Below are positions 1 through 6,919 of a DNA stretch of 7,810 bases, piece after piece. Under the pieces are notes generated by a model, which saw nothing but the letters and a program-made list of their open reading frames with translations, was not told the origin of the DNA and did not search any database. The position numbers and the translations under genes are program-made. The number at the start of each line of letters is the position of its first letter. The stretch's first letter is position 1. This DNA is from CAZFBR01 sp035353495 [NCBI: uncultured bacterium] (lineage in GTDB: Bacteria; DAOPZR01), in assembly GCA_964517215.1 (NCBI GenBank), contig CAZFBR010000170.1:1-7810 (forward strand), read 5' to 3'.

Positions 1-1
1 T

Positions 2-2281
2 TTCGGGTCCGACAACACCATCGGCACCAACAAAAACAGCATCAAAATCATCGACGAGGAAACGGACAATTTCGCCCAAGGCTATTTCGTCTACGATTCG
101 AAGAAAACGAACTCGATGACGATGTCGCACCTGCGCTTCGGCAAGGAGTATATCCGTGCGCCGTACCTGGTGAGCAAGGCGAATTTCATCGGCTGCCACC
201 AGACGGTGTTCATCGAGAAGTACGCGGTGCTGGACAAGGCGCTGCCGGGCGCGGTCTTCCTGCTCAACACCCCGCTGACGGGGCAGGCGGCCTGGAATGC
301 GCTCAACCGCGACGTGCAGGAAACGATCATCAGCAAGAAGCTGAAGTTCTACGTGATCGACGCCTACAAGATCGCCAAGGAACAGGGCATGGGCGCGCAC
401 ATCAACGTCATCATGCAGACGGTCTTCTTCGGCATCTCGGGTGTGCTGCCCAAGGACGATGCGATTGCCGCGATCAAGGGCGCGATCAAGAAGTCGTACG
501 GCAAGAAGGGCGATGAGGTGGTGAAGAAGAACTGGGCGGCGGTCGATGCGGCCATGGCGGCGGTGCAGGAAGTGCCGTATCCCGCCGCGGCGACCAGCAG
601 CAAGGTCCGCCAGCCGTTCGTGTCGGCCGAGGCGCCGGAGTATGTGCGCACCACCGAAGCGAAGATGATTGGGTATGAGGGCGACGCGGTCAAGGTCTCG
701 GAAATGCCGGTCGACGGCACCTTCCCGACGGCAACGTCGCAGTGGGAAAAGCGCAATATCGCCATCGAGACCCCGGTCTGGGACCCGGCGCTCTGCATCC
801 AGTGCGGCATCTGCTCGCTGGTCTGCCCGCACGCCGCCATCCGCATCAAGGCCTACGACCCCGCCGTGCTGGCCACGGCCCCGGCGACATTCAAGTCGGC
901 GGACGCCAAGGGCGGCAAGGAATTCGCCGGCATGAAATGCACGGTGCAGGTCGCGGTTGAGGACTGCACGGGCTGCGGCGCGTGCGTGTTCAACTGCCCG
1001 GCGAAGGACAAGGCCGACCCGGCGAAGAAGGCGATCAACATGGCGCCGCAGTTCCCGCTGCGGGAGACGGAGCGCGCCAATTTCAAGTTCTTCATGGGCA
1101 TCCCCGAGGTGGAGGAAAGCAAGATCAACCGGAGCATGGTCAAGGGCGTGCAGATGGTCCGGCCGCTGTTCGAGTTCTCCGGCGCCTGCGCCGGCTGCGG
1201 CGAGACGCCGTACATCAAGCTGCTGACCCAGCTCTTCGGCGACCGAATGCTGATCGCCAACGCCACGGGTTGCACCTCAATCTACGGCGGCAACCTGCCG
1301 ACCACGCCGTACGCGAAGCGCGCGGACGGGCGCGGCCCGGCCTGGGCCAATTCGCTGTTCGAGGATAATGCCGAGTTTGGGCACGGCATGCGGCTGGCCG
1401 TCGACCAGATGCAGGCTGAGGCGAAGCAGCTGCTGACCGGCCTGGCGGGCGTTGTGGGCGACGTGCTGGTCAAGGGCCTCCTTGAGGCGAAGCAGGGGAC
1501 GCAGGCGGAGATCGAGGAACAGCGCAAGCGGGTGGCCGACCTGAAGGCAAAGCTGCAGGGGAACAAGGACACCGCCGCGCAGCGGCTGCTGCTGCTCGCG
1601 GATTACCTCGTGGAGAAGTCGCTGTGGATCATCGGTGGCGACGGCTGGGCGTACGATATCGGCTACGGCGGACTTGACCATGTGCTGGCGATGGGGCGCA
1701 AGGTGCGCGTGCTGGTGCTGGATACCGAGGTCTACTCGAATACCGGCGGGCAGATGTCGAAGTCGACCCCGCGCGGCGCCACCGCGCTGTTCGCGGCGGC
1801 GGGCAAGCCGGCGCCGAAAAAGGACCTGTCGATGATGGCCATGGCCTACGGCACGATTTACGTCGCGCGCGTGGCGATGGGCGCCAACAATGCGCAGGTG
1901 GTCAAGGCCTTCCAGGAGGCCGAGGCGTACGATGGCGCGTCGATTGTCGTTGCCTACGCGCATTGCATTGCGCACGGCATCAAGATGAACGAGGGGATGA
2001 ACGAGCAGAAGAAGGCGGTGACCTCGGGCCACTGGCCGCTCTTCCGTTTCAACCCCGATCTCATCGCGCAGGGGAAGAACCCGCTGCAGATGGACAGCAC
2101 CAAGGTGACGAGCGATTACGCCGAGTATGCCTACGGCGAAAACCGCTTCCAGTCGCTCAAGAAGCAGCAGCCGGAACGCGCGGCGGAACTGATGGCCAAG
2201 GCCCAAAAGGATGTGGCGTGGCGCTTCAATCTGTACCAGCAGATCGCCGGCATCCAGTGCGGAGATCCGGGCAAGCAGTAA
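2..2281 (+). CDS. nifJ: Pyruvate:ferredoxin (flavodoxin) oxidoreductase, C-terminal two thirds (5' partial)
   Basis: This enzyme oxidatively decarboxylates pyruvate with CoA to acetyl-CoA and CO2, passing electrons through three 4Fe-4S clusters to ferredoxin or flavodoxin in the cytoplasm. The frame is open from base 2 and runs 759 residues; about 400 N-terminal residues lie outside the window, since single-chain PFORs are near 1,200 residues. Numbering from the first in-window codon, the 8Fe ferredoxin-like domain shows CIQCGICSLVCP (Cys265-275) and CTGCGACVFNCP (Cys322-332). The proximal cluster ligands are Cys396 and Cys399 (CAGCGE), Cys424 (ATGCTS) and Cys655 (YAHCIAHG). Their spacing (3, 28 and 259 residues) equals, from memory, that of the Desulfovibrio africanus enzyme. 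The thiamine diphosphate/Mg motif starts at GDGWAYDIG and ends near YSNTGGQ. The stop TAA is followed by a strong terminator, so PFOR ends its transcript. All ligands seen are intact and I find no lesion. Confidence 0.96.
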   Translation, partial: FGSDNTIGTNKNSIKIIDEETDNFAQGYFVYDSKKTNSMTMSHLRFGKEYIRAPYLVSKANFIGCHQTVFIEKYAVLDKALPGAVFLLNTPLTGQAAWNALNRDVQETIISKKLKFYVIDAYKIAKEQGMGAHINVIMQTVFFGISGVLPKDDAIAAIKGAIKKSYGKKGDEVVKKNWAAVDAAMAAVQEVPYPAAATSSKVRQPFVSAEAPEYVRTTEAKMIGYEGDAVKVSEMPVDGTFPTATSQWEKRNIAIETPVWDPALCIQCGICSLVCPHAAIRIKAYDPAVLATAPATFKSADAKGGKEFAGMKCTVQVAVEDCTGCGACVFNCPAKDKADPAKKAINMAPQFPLRETERANFKFFMGIPEVEESKINRSMVKGVQMVRPLFEFSGACAGCGETPYIKLLTQLFGDRMLIANATGCTSIYGGNLPTTPYAKRADGRGPAWANSLFEDNAEFGHGMRLAVDQMQAEAKQLLTGLAGVVGDVLVKGLLEAKQGTQAEIEEQRKRVADLKAKLQGNKDTAAQRLLLLADYLVEKSLWIIGGDGWAYDIGYGGLDHVLAMGRKVRVLVLDTEVYSNTGGQMSKSTPRGATALFAAAGKPAPKKDLSMMAMAYGTIYVARVAMGANNAQVVKAFQEAEAYDGASIVVAYAHCIAHGIKMNEGMNEQKKAVTSGHWPLFRFNPDLIAQGKNPLQMDSTKVTSDYAEYAYGENRFQSLKKQQPERAAELMAKAQKDVAWRFNLYQQIAGIQCGDPGKQ

Positions 2282-2311
2282 CCATCAGCGATTAGTGGCA
2301 GACAGCACCAC

Positions 2312-2346
2312 AGCCGGCGGCGGGATGTTCCCGCCGCCGGCTTTTT
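2312..2346 (+). terminator. Rho-independent terminator of the PFOR gene
   Basis: A perfect 14-bp GC-rich stem (AGCCGGCGGCGGGA at 2312-2325 paired with 2329-2342) closes a 3-nt TGT loop and runs into a T tract at 2342-2346. It sits 30 bases after the PFOR stop codon. The stem is almost symmetric, but the T tract follows on the plus strand, so termination of PFOR transcripts is the natural reading. Confidence 0.93.
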
Positions 2347-2479
2347 CGTGGCACGCTTGGCAATCCCGACGGACTGGAAACCAGAGTCATCCGGCAAACG
2401 ATGGCAAGCGCCGGTTTGGTGCTGATATGGACACTTCGCGATGGTCGCTGTTTGGGGCAATGGCTGTTGAATATCGTGA

Positions 2480-2507
2480 GGAATGAATATGCGAAGATAT
2501 TCGTTCC
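2480..2507. repeat. Imperfect palindrome, 11-bp arms
   Basis: GGAATGAATAT (2480-2490) is matched by ATATTCGTTCC (2497-2507) with one T-G pair and a 6-base centre GCGAAG. It is clearly more AT-rich than its surroundings. It lies just beyond the last recognisable codons of the decayed ISL3 transposase. It has no T tract and so is not a terminator. It may be an operator-like or element-associated hairpin, or chance. The rest of 2347-2531 shows no gene; it may hold unreadable traces of the transposase C-terminus. Confidence 0.3.
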
Positions 2508-2531
2508 GGCCAATACATCCGGGCTGGTCGT

Positions 2532-3291
2532 TTCATTTTCCCGAACCTCTTCCTTGTGCACGGTATCGATGACGTGGCACAGATGCTGCACGATGCGGGA
2601 TTTGTCAATAAACAGCGTGCCTGCGGCAAGTGTTCCTTGATGACATTGATATGGGAGTCCTACATATCGCAGCAGACAGCCGCAATCTGCTCGCACCGCT
2701 CGGGGCCCACTCCGTGAAGAAATGCTGCAGTGTTGCTGTGCCGCGCCATTCACCAGCTCACACCAAGCGCTTGGTCTGCAAATCGTAGACATTGATCTGG
2801 CAGGTCTGGCCGCGCCGGTGGGATATTTCGTCGACGCCAATGACCAGTATGCCAGAGGTATCGCGAGAGGTCAGTCCATGGGCGACTGCCGTTTTGCCGC
2901 CGCCCGAATGATATTCCACGACTCATTCAGCATCCGGCTTACTTCCTCCCAAGGTGACAACCGCGCCAGTTGCGCCAAGAGAACCACCAATTGCCTACTC
3001 AGCGGACTCTTGCCGCAGCTCCACGGCATTTCCTAAGCACCTGCCCGCAGCGCTGGAATCTGCCTGCCGCGGTCGATAATGAAGCAGCACGCGTATTCCC
3101 CATAAGCGAACATAGCGCCAACGGCGTTCCGGGCGTGTATCATACGCGGGCCTTTTCTTCCCGCAGACACTGCAGCGTGCCCGACTGCCGGTCCGAGGCA
3201 CCAACCAGGCATGGATGACATGCCCTACCGGCTGCACGCGTTCTACCCGAACCCATGTGACCCTCAGCGTTTGCCGCAGTAAACTGCCCAT
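2532..3291 (-). pseudogene. Decayed ISL3-family transposase (multiple frameshifts and stops, C-terminus lost)
   Basis: Read on the minus strand across frames, this gives the order typical of ISL3 transposases. First comes an N-terminal zinc-binding region, with CSVCGKKRPAYDTRPERRW and LWGIRVLLHY in frame from an ATG at 3289-3291. A second Cys segment near 3050 (RCGQVL) and then PWSCGKSPLSRQL with an HTH-like stretch to about 2890 follow. The first catalytic Asp is in IGVDEISHRRGQ (Asp codon 2830-2832), and the second in CCDM followed by INVIKEHLPQA (Asp codon 2666-2668). Then come FIDKSRIVQHL and VIDTVHKEEVRE. Apparent frameshifts lie near 3058, 3030, 2887, 2704 and 2613. Stops lie at 2758-2760 and 2660-2662, both where the family has Trp. 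The final third with the catalytic Glu of a 400-440 residue protein is not recognisable, and I could not find terminal inverted repeats or target duplications. The element is not functional. Confidence 0.78.
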
Positions 3292-3295
3292 TTGC

Positions 3296-3301
3296 AGGAG
3301 G
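3296..3301 (+). promoter_or_regulatory. Shine-Dalgarno AGGAGG for the small membrane ORF
   Basis: A consensus AGGAGG lies 8 bases before a TTG at 3310 that is in frame with the one-helix ORF ending at 3477. It decides the start chosen for that ORF. The ATG at 3337 has no purine-rich sequence at a usable distance. It lies beside the inferred start of the decayed transposase on the other strand, so chance cannot be excluded. Confidence 0.4.
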
Positions 3302-3309
3302 TGGGCGCA

Positions 3310-3477
3310 TTGACAATTCATTTCGTCGGTGTTACGATGAAAAATCCTGCGGTGACAGGGAACAATGCGCAATGGCTCTTCCTGCTGCTGGTTGGTGTAT
3401 TGATCTTCCTTGCCCTCGTCTGGCTGCGGCGCGTGCTGGTTCCCGCGCAGCAACAGGGGTCGCATGAGTCAGGATGA
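3310..3477 (+). CDS. Small single-pass membrane protein, overlapping the glycosyltransferase start
   Basis: This is an unrecognised ORF of 55 codons from a TTG start (46 if the ATG at 3337 is used). It has a polar head, one strongly hydrophobic segment (WLFLLLVGVLIFLALVWL) and a basic flank with RR just after it, followed by a short polar tail. By the positive-inside rule the C-terminal tail would face the cytoplasm. Its 3' end overlaps the next gene by 14 bases (ATG at 3464, this stop at 3475-3477), a pattern typical of translational coupling. A one-helix partner or leader for the downstream polytopic enzyme is possible, but no homologue family is recognised. The gene could also be spurious, because it is short and lies between a pseudogene and a solid gene. 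Confidence 0.42.
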   Translation: MTIHFVGVTMKNPAVTGNNAQWLFLLLVGVLIFLALVWLRRVLVPAQQQGSHESG

Positions 3478-4924
3478 CCGGTCACGACCGGGGAATGACG
3501 TGACGCAGCGGAAGATTGTCGCCCTTGTCTTCACCGGCATGCTCGTTCTGTATCTGCTGACCATGAACGGCAGGATTTACACCCCGGACGAATCCCAGCG
3601 TTTTCGCCTGACATTGGCGCTGCTGCAGGGCGAATTGGCCATTGGCCACGCGCCATTGGCGTACTGCAAATACGGCCTGCTGCTCCCGGCCATCGCCGCC
3701 GCCGCGGTACGCGCCGGGGGGATCCTGACGGGGAACGTCGATCCGGCAAGCACCCTGTTCTTTGCCCTGCTGGTCAATCCGGCCGTGACCGCCAGCTTGT
3801 GCGCCTTGCTGTACCTGACGGTGCGCGGTTTCGGTTATCAACGGGCGACGGCGGCGGTCCTTGCAGTTCTGCTGGGGACAGGTACGCCTTTCTGGTCCGA
3901 AGGGCGTACCTTGCTGTCTGAGCCGCTGACGGCGCTGGCCGTGCTTGCCACCTATCACCTGCTGCGCTTTGGGCGGGACGATCTGCGCCTGCGCTTCCCT
4001 TTCGTGGCCGGGTTGGCGTTGGGTGGTGCGATCATGGAGCGGGCAACAATGGGTATGCTTGCACCGTTTTTTTTCGCGTACCTGCTCGTGGTTTCCCGGC
4101 GCGGTAAAGCCCGGAAAGCAATCGCGTTTCTCGCCGGACTGATGCTGCTCCTGGCAAGCATTGGCTGGTATAACGATGCCCGCTACGGGTCGGCGTTCTC
4201 CTCGGCCTATGTGACCGACCCGGTGCTGCGGGGGGATGGTCCCTGGTCGGGTGAATGGCGGTTCAGTCTGCCCGCGCTGTGCTTCAGTCCGGGCAAGGGG
4301 TTGCTGGTGTCCGGGCCGGTCCTGCTGCTGGCGTTGATCGGGCTGCCGGCATTCGCCGCCCGGCACCGTCGGGAAACCGTGTTTATTGCCTTGCTGTGCG
4401 CGGCCCACATCCTGGTGCATGCATCATGGTGGTGCTGGTGGAGCGGCGCCTCGTTTGGCAACCGTTTCACGCTGATTATCGTACCGTTACTCCTGCTTCC
4501 GGCGGCGGAGGTCGTGCAGCTGGCTGCCCGGCACCGGCGCTGGCTGGTGCTCACACTGGTCGTGGCGGGCGTGTCAATTATCACCCAGCTTCCTGCCGCA
4601 CTGTGTACGCACACCTGGTATTACTGCTCGATTGCCGGCCCCCGTTTCCTGAACGAACCGGAAATGATCTACGGTTCCCGGCATATGCCGCTCAGCCTGT
4701 TTGCCCGGCTGGCCGGCGAGACAGTTCCCGTTCTGCAGCCCGACCTGCTCCTGCTGGCGCGGGAGACCCCGTCAGTGATCAGATATTGGCAGCTGGCGCT
4801 GGTCGCTCTTTTGTTGCTGATCGTCATGCTGGTCGGCTGGTCACTGCTGCGGCCGCGCGGCATCGGTTTGGCCGGCACGGGGAGACAACCCAGGTTTGTT
4901 GATAACGAATCCACTCGGGCATGA
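3464..4924 (+). CDS. Polytopic membrane glycosyltransferase, GT-C / GT39 (ArnT- or PMT-like) type
   Basis: This is a 486-residue inner-membrane protein with about ten hydrophobic segments, starting at residues 19-34. GT-C enzymes transfer a sugar from a polyprenyl-phosphate donor on the periplasmic side; acceptor and sugar here are unknown. Family-like signs are an acidic motif in the first outer loop (YTPDES, Asp42-Glu43), the CKYGLLLP segment (68-75), FWSEGRTLLSEPLTA (143-157), SPGKGLLVSGPVLLL (275-289) and an aromatic WWCWWSGASFGNRF loop (322-335). The C-terminus ends with a helix near 442-462 and a polar tail. The ATG at 3464 is chosen because AGGGG (3455-3459) sits just upstream. It also overlaps the preceding small ORF, suggesting coupled translation. 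The frame is open further upstream but only into the other ORF. No terminator is visible after the stop. The family call is by motif and topology only. Confidence 0.83.
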   Translation: MSQDDRSRPGNDVTQRKIVALVFTGMLVLYLLTMNGRIYTPDESQRFRLTLALLQGELAIGHAPLAYCKYGLLLPAIAAAAVRAGGILTGNVDPASTLFFALLVNPAVTASLCALLYLTVRGFGYQRATAAVLAVLLGTGTPFWSEGRTLLSEPLTALAVLATYHLLRFGRDDLRLRFPFVAGLALGGAIMERATMGMLAPFFFAYLLVVSRRGKARKAIAFLAGLMLLLASIGWYNDARYGSAFSSAYVTDPVLRGDGPWSGEWRFSLPALCFSPGKGLLVSGPVLLLALIGLPAFAARHRRETVFIALLCAAHILVHASWWCWWSGASFGNRFTLIIVPLLLLPAAEVVQLAARHRRWLVLTLVVAGVSIITQLPAALCTHTWYYCSIAGPRFLNEPEMIYGSRHMPLSLFARLAGETVPVLQPDLLLLARETPSVIRYWQLALVALLLLIVMLVGWSLLRPRGIGLAGTGRQPRFVDNESTRA

Positions 4925-5023
4925 TTGACGTGTCTTGCGCAATGCTGCGGGGATGATCAGCAACTGGAGGGGAATCTTGCCCGACCGCATCAGGTGCTGT
5001 CTCCCATTGCGTCTCGACCGTTT

Positions 5024-5523
5024 TTAGAGTTTCGTCAGGCGCGCAAGGATGTCCCGCAGTTTGGCATCGGACTGCGCGGCCAGCAGCGGCTGCGCGCATG
5101 GCTGATGTGACGGTCGAGTCAAAACGCCTTTTCCGGCGCCACCGGCCGCGCCATCGCATTGTCGTGATTGCACCAGACATGGTCGCAGAGCGCCACGACC
5201 GTCCCGTAGGAGATGTCGGCACGCTGCGACTGTGCCACCTGCCGCCGCTTGAGCAGCAGCGTGAGATTGTGTAGCGGGGCGACGAGGCAAGGAGGCGGAT
5301 GTCAGCATCGGGTTGCCACTGCCGCAGCAGCTCCGTCGCGCGGAATACGGTCTGGCAGCGCGTCTCGTCGTCGGTTTCCCAGTTGAGGATGGCCACGGGC
5401 GAGTGCAGTACGGGGGGCGGCGGCCCGCCGATACCCGCCATCATTATTGCCGTCTCGTGCCCGATGGTCGCGATGATGCCGGGCCAGTACGCACATTTGT
5501 CGCAGCAGCAGATGCCGCTCCCC
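5024..5523 (-). pseudogene. Unidentified decayed minus-strand gene, 3' remnant in three frames
   Basis: I do not recognise a family. Reading leftward, the first frame gives CDKCAYWPGIIATIGHET, then a GIGGPPPPV stretch and NWETDDETRCQTVFRATELL to about 5280. A second frame continues with HNLTLLLKRRQVAQSQRADI and YGTVVALCDHVWCNHDNAMA to a stop at 5119-5121. A third gives AAQSDAKLRDILARLTKL and a stop at 5024-5026. Both frame changes fit loss of one base, and the joined product is protein-like in composition, ending in an amphipathic helix. The upstream end stops at the PFOR fragment at 5524, so the N-terminus is missing. The coding case rests on composition and consistent shift direction only. 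The 99 bases between 4925 and 5023 show nothing. Confidence 0.38.
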
Positions 5524-5678
5524 GCGCAGGTGGTTGAGGCCTTCCAGGAGGCCGTGGCATACTACGGCATGTCGATTGTTATCGCCTATGCGCGTTGCAT
5601 TACGCACGGCATCAAGATGAACGAGGGGATAAACGAGCAGAAGAAGGCGGTGACCTCGGGCCATTGGTCGCCCTTCTG
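5524..5678 (+). pseudogene. nifJ: 155-bp fragment of a PFOR gene (second copy of nifJ 1892-2046)
   Basis: This segment aligns without gaps to positions 1892-2046 of the PFOR gene in the same orientation (offset 3632), with 19 mismatches by my count, about 88% identity. It encodes VVEAFQEAVAYYGMSIVIAY and then CITHGIKMNEGINEQKKAV, covering the region of the fourth proximal-cluster cysteine. It then hits TGA at 5677-5679 right at the end of the match. About ten of 49 residues differ, and 13 of the 19 changes go from G/C to A/T relative to the intact gene, as expected for an unselected copy. No start, no flanking PFOR sequence and no cofactor-complete domain is present, so it cannot make an enzyme. 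It may be a local copy of the neighbour or the rest of a second PFOR gene. Confidence 0.93.
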
Positions 5679-6774
5679 ATGAATTTGGCATTGCCGCGGA
5701 CAAAATTGAAACCGGGCACATGCGCGTAGAGCAGGGCGAACAGCGGGGTGTAACTGCCCAGCGCGAGGATGGTAAATATGAGTATGCCGGCAGCGAATAA
5801 GCGGATATGCTGACGGGCGTCCGGGCGGCAGCCGGCAGGAATGAGCGCCATCGCCGCCAGCAGTAGCGTGATGATGCCGCAGTAGCCACACATATCCCAG
5901 AAAAGATAGCGTCCCCAGGAGAGCGAATGGAACGTGTCGCCGAAGAACTCCGGCATGAGGAAGGTGAGCGCATTTTCAAGCGGGAAGGAAAAGGCCGCAC
6001 ACATGGCCAGCGACGCCGCCTGACGGGTCGATTGGCGTGCCAGTTCCTGCATCGGCAGCAGTTGCACCGCACTGAGCCCGAGCGCCAGCAGCATGCCGGT
6101 TACGCTGACACCGGTCAACTGCAGCGCCGTGTGCCGGTTACCGCTGCGTGCAGCCGCAATAATCAGCCACAGCGCATAGAGTGGCCAGCCGATAGTGTTG
6201 GAGAAAAAGAGCCGGGCGTGCCCGGCCAGCAGTTGCAGGGCAAGGACCAACGGCAGTACCGGCAGTGTTGCCCGCCAGCGACCACGCGCGGTTGCTGCCA
6301 CTGCCGCAAAGGCGAACCCGGTCCACGCCATGGTCGCAACGGCAGAGAGATGGCCGGAGGCAAGCTGGCAGAAATTGGGCGCGGCGAGTATGAACGCAGG
6401 TGCGGCGATGAATTGTGCGTGAGTGGACATGGTGAACTCGCGCGTCAGCCAAACGACGCCAAGCCCGACCAGCAGGAGGTGCGGCGCAAAAATCATATTG
6501 AGCACAGTGGTATCGGGGGGCGCGAGGAACAGGGCATGGGGCGGATAGCAGAGCGCGGTCTGCAGCGAGGCAAAAAGGGGATACCGCCGACGATATGCGG
6601 ACGCTACAACGGCAGCTCACCGTGAGCGAGCCGGGCGAAGTCGTATTTCTGGGCAAAAAAGAACGGGACCGCATCACTAATGGATGAGCCAAGCAGCACC
6701 CCGGCCGGCGCCAGCCAGACCCCGAAGAATCTGGCGAAGACGGTAATGGCAAGCAGGGCGATGAGTGTGCACAT
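5678..6774 (-). pseudogene. YfhO-like polytopic membrane protein (GT-C-like), broken and C-terminally truncated
   Basis: From an ATG at 6772-6774, with GGAGAG nine bases upstream on the minus strand, the product starts MCTLIALLAITVFARFF and continues SDAVPFFFAQKYDFARLAHG. It reaches ELPL, then TAG at 6604-6606, RPHIVGGIP, a frameshift in an A/G run at 6572-6580, and FASLQTALCYPPHALFLAPP. The ancestral GELPLW-P-I-GG-P-F----Q---YPP pattern matches YfhO-type membrane proteins, so TAG replaces Trp. After that the frame is open for over 270 codons of repeated hydrophobic segments, ending at VPGFNFVRGNAKFI, which resembles the PGF--FR--A-F motif of the family. The last native codon is at 5678-5680, where the PFOR fragment begins, so the C-terminal portion is gone. 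Such proteins are implicated in glycosylating cell-envelope polymers. Nonsense, frameshift and truncation together argue for a pseudogene. Confidence 0.72.
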
Positions 6775-6789
6775 GCGCAGACACTCTCC

Positions 6790-6829
6790 GCCGGTATTAT
6801 CGCACAGGCCCGCCGCGCCGATTACCGGC
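6790..6829. repeat. Inverted repeat GCCGGTA / TACCGGC in the divergent intergenic region
   Basis: GCCGGTA at 6790-6796 is mirrored by TACCGGC at 6823-6829, with 26 bases between. It lies in the 145-base gap between the divergent YfhO-like pseudogene (start 6774) and the radical SAM gene (start 6920), where a shared regulatory site could sit. Seven-base arms in GC-rich DNA can arise by chance. Confidence 0.2.
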
Positions 6830-6867
6830 TGTTCCGGACCAGCGGGGCGATCAGTAGTTTTCGGGCG

Positions 6868-6897
6868 TTGACGGTGTGCGCGGAACGGTGGTAGGAT
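6868..6897 (+). promoter_or_regulatory. Putative sigma70-type promoter of the radical SAM gene
   Basis: TTGACG (6868-6873) and TAGGAT (6892-6897) are separated by 18 bases and face the radical SAM gene. A start of transcription about seven bases after the -10 box would fall near 6904, leaving a leader of only about 16 bases that begins at the Shine-Dalgarno sequence. The assignment is by consensus match only. Confidence 0.35.
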
Positions 6898-6919
6898 GCC
6901 GGCAGGAGACCTCAAGCGC

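Noticed and set aside
1277-2206. A 309-codon open frame on the minus strand inside PFOR
   Set aside because: It is the antisense shadow of a strongly conserved PFOR region; its composition (Arg, His, Leu rich, low complexity) is typical of GC-rich antisense frames.
2347-3300. An intact insertion sequence with terminal inverted repeats
   Set aside because: I compared the flanks of the transposase remnant by eye and found no matching ends and no direct target repeats.
3482-4420. A 312-codon open frame on the minus strand opposite the GT-C gene
   Set aside because: It is Gln, Arg, Pro and His rich with no domain-like pattern and lies wholly opposite a clear membrane protein gene.
5299-5679. 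A plus-strand ORF apparently fusing a new N-terminus to the PFOR fragment
   Set aside because: The N-terminal 75 residues look like the antisense of the minus-strand remnant, with no recognisable pattern and no convincing ribosome site. The fusion is an accident of an open frame.
5302-6072. A minus-strand 256-codon ORF running through the YfhO-like gene and the PFOR fragment
   Set aside because: It lies in a different frame from the hydrophobic YfhO-like product and is the antisense of PFOR in its middle part, so it is a shadow frame.
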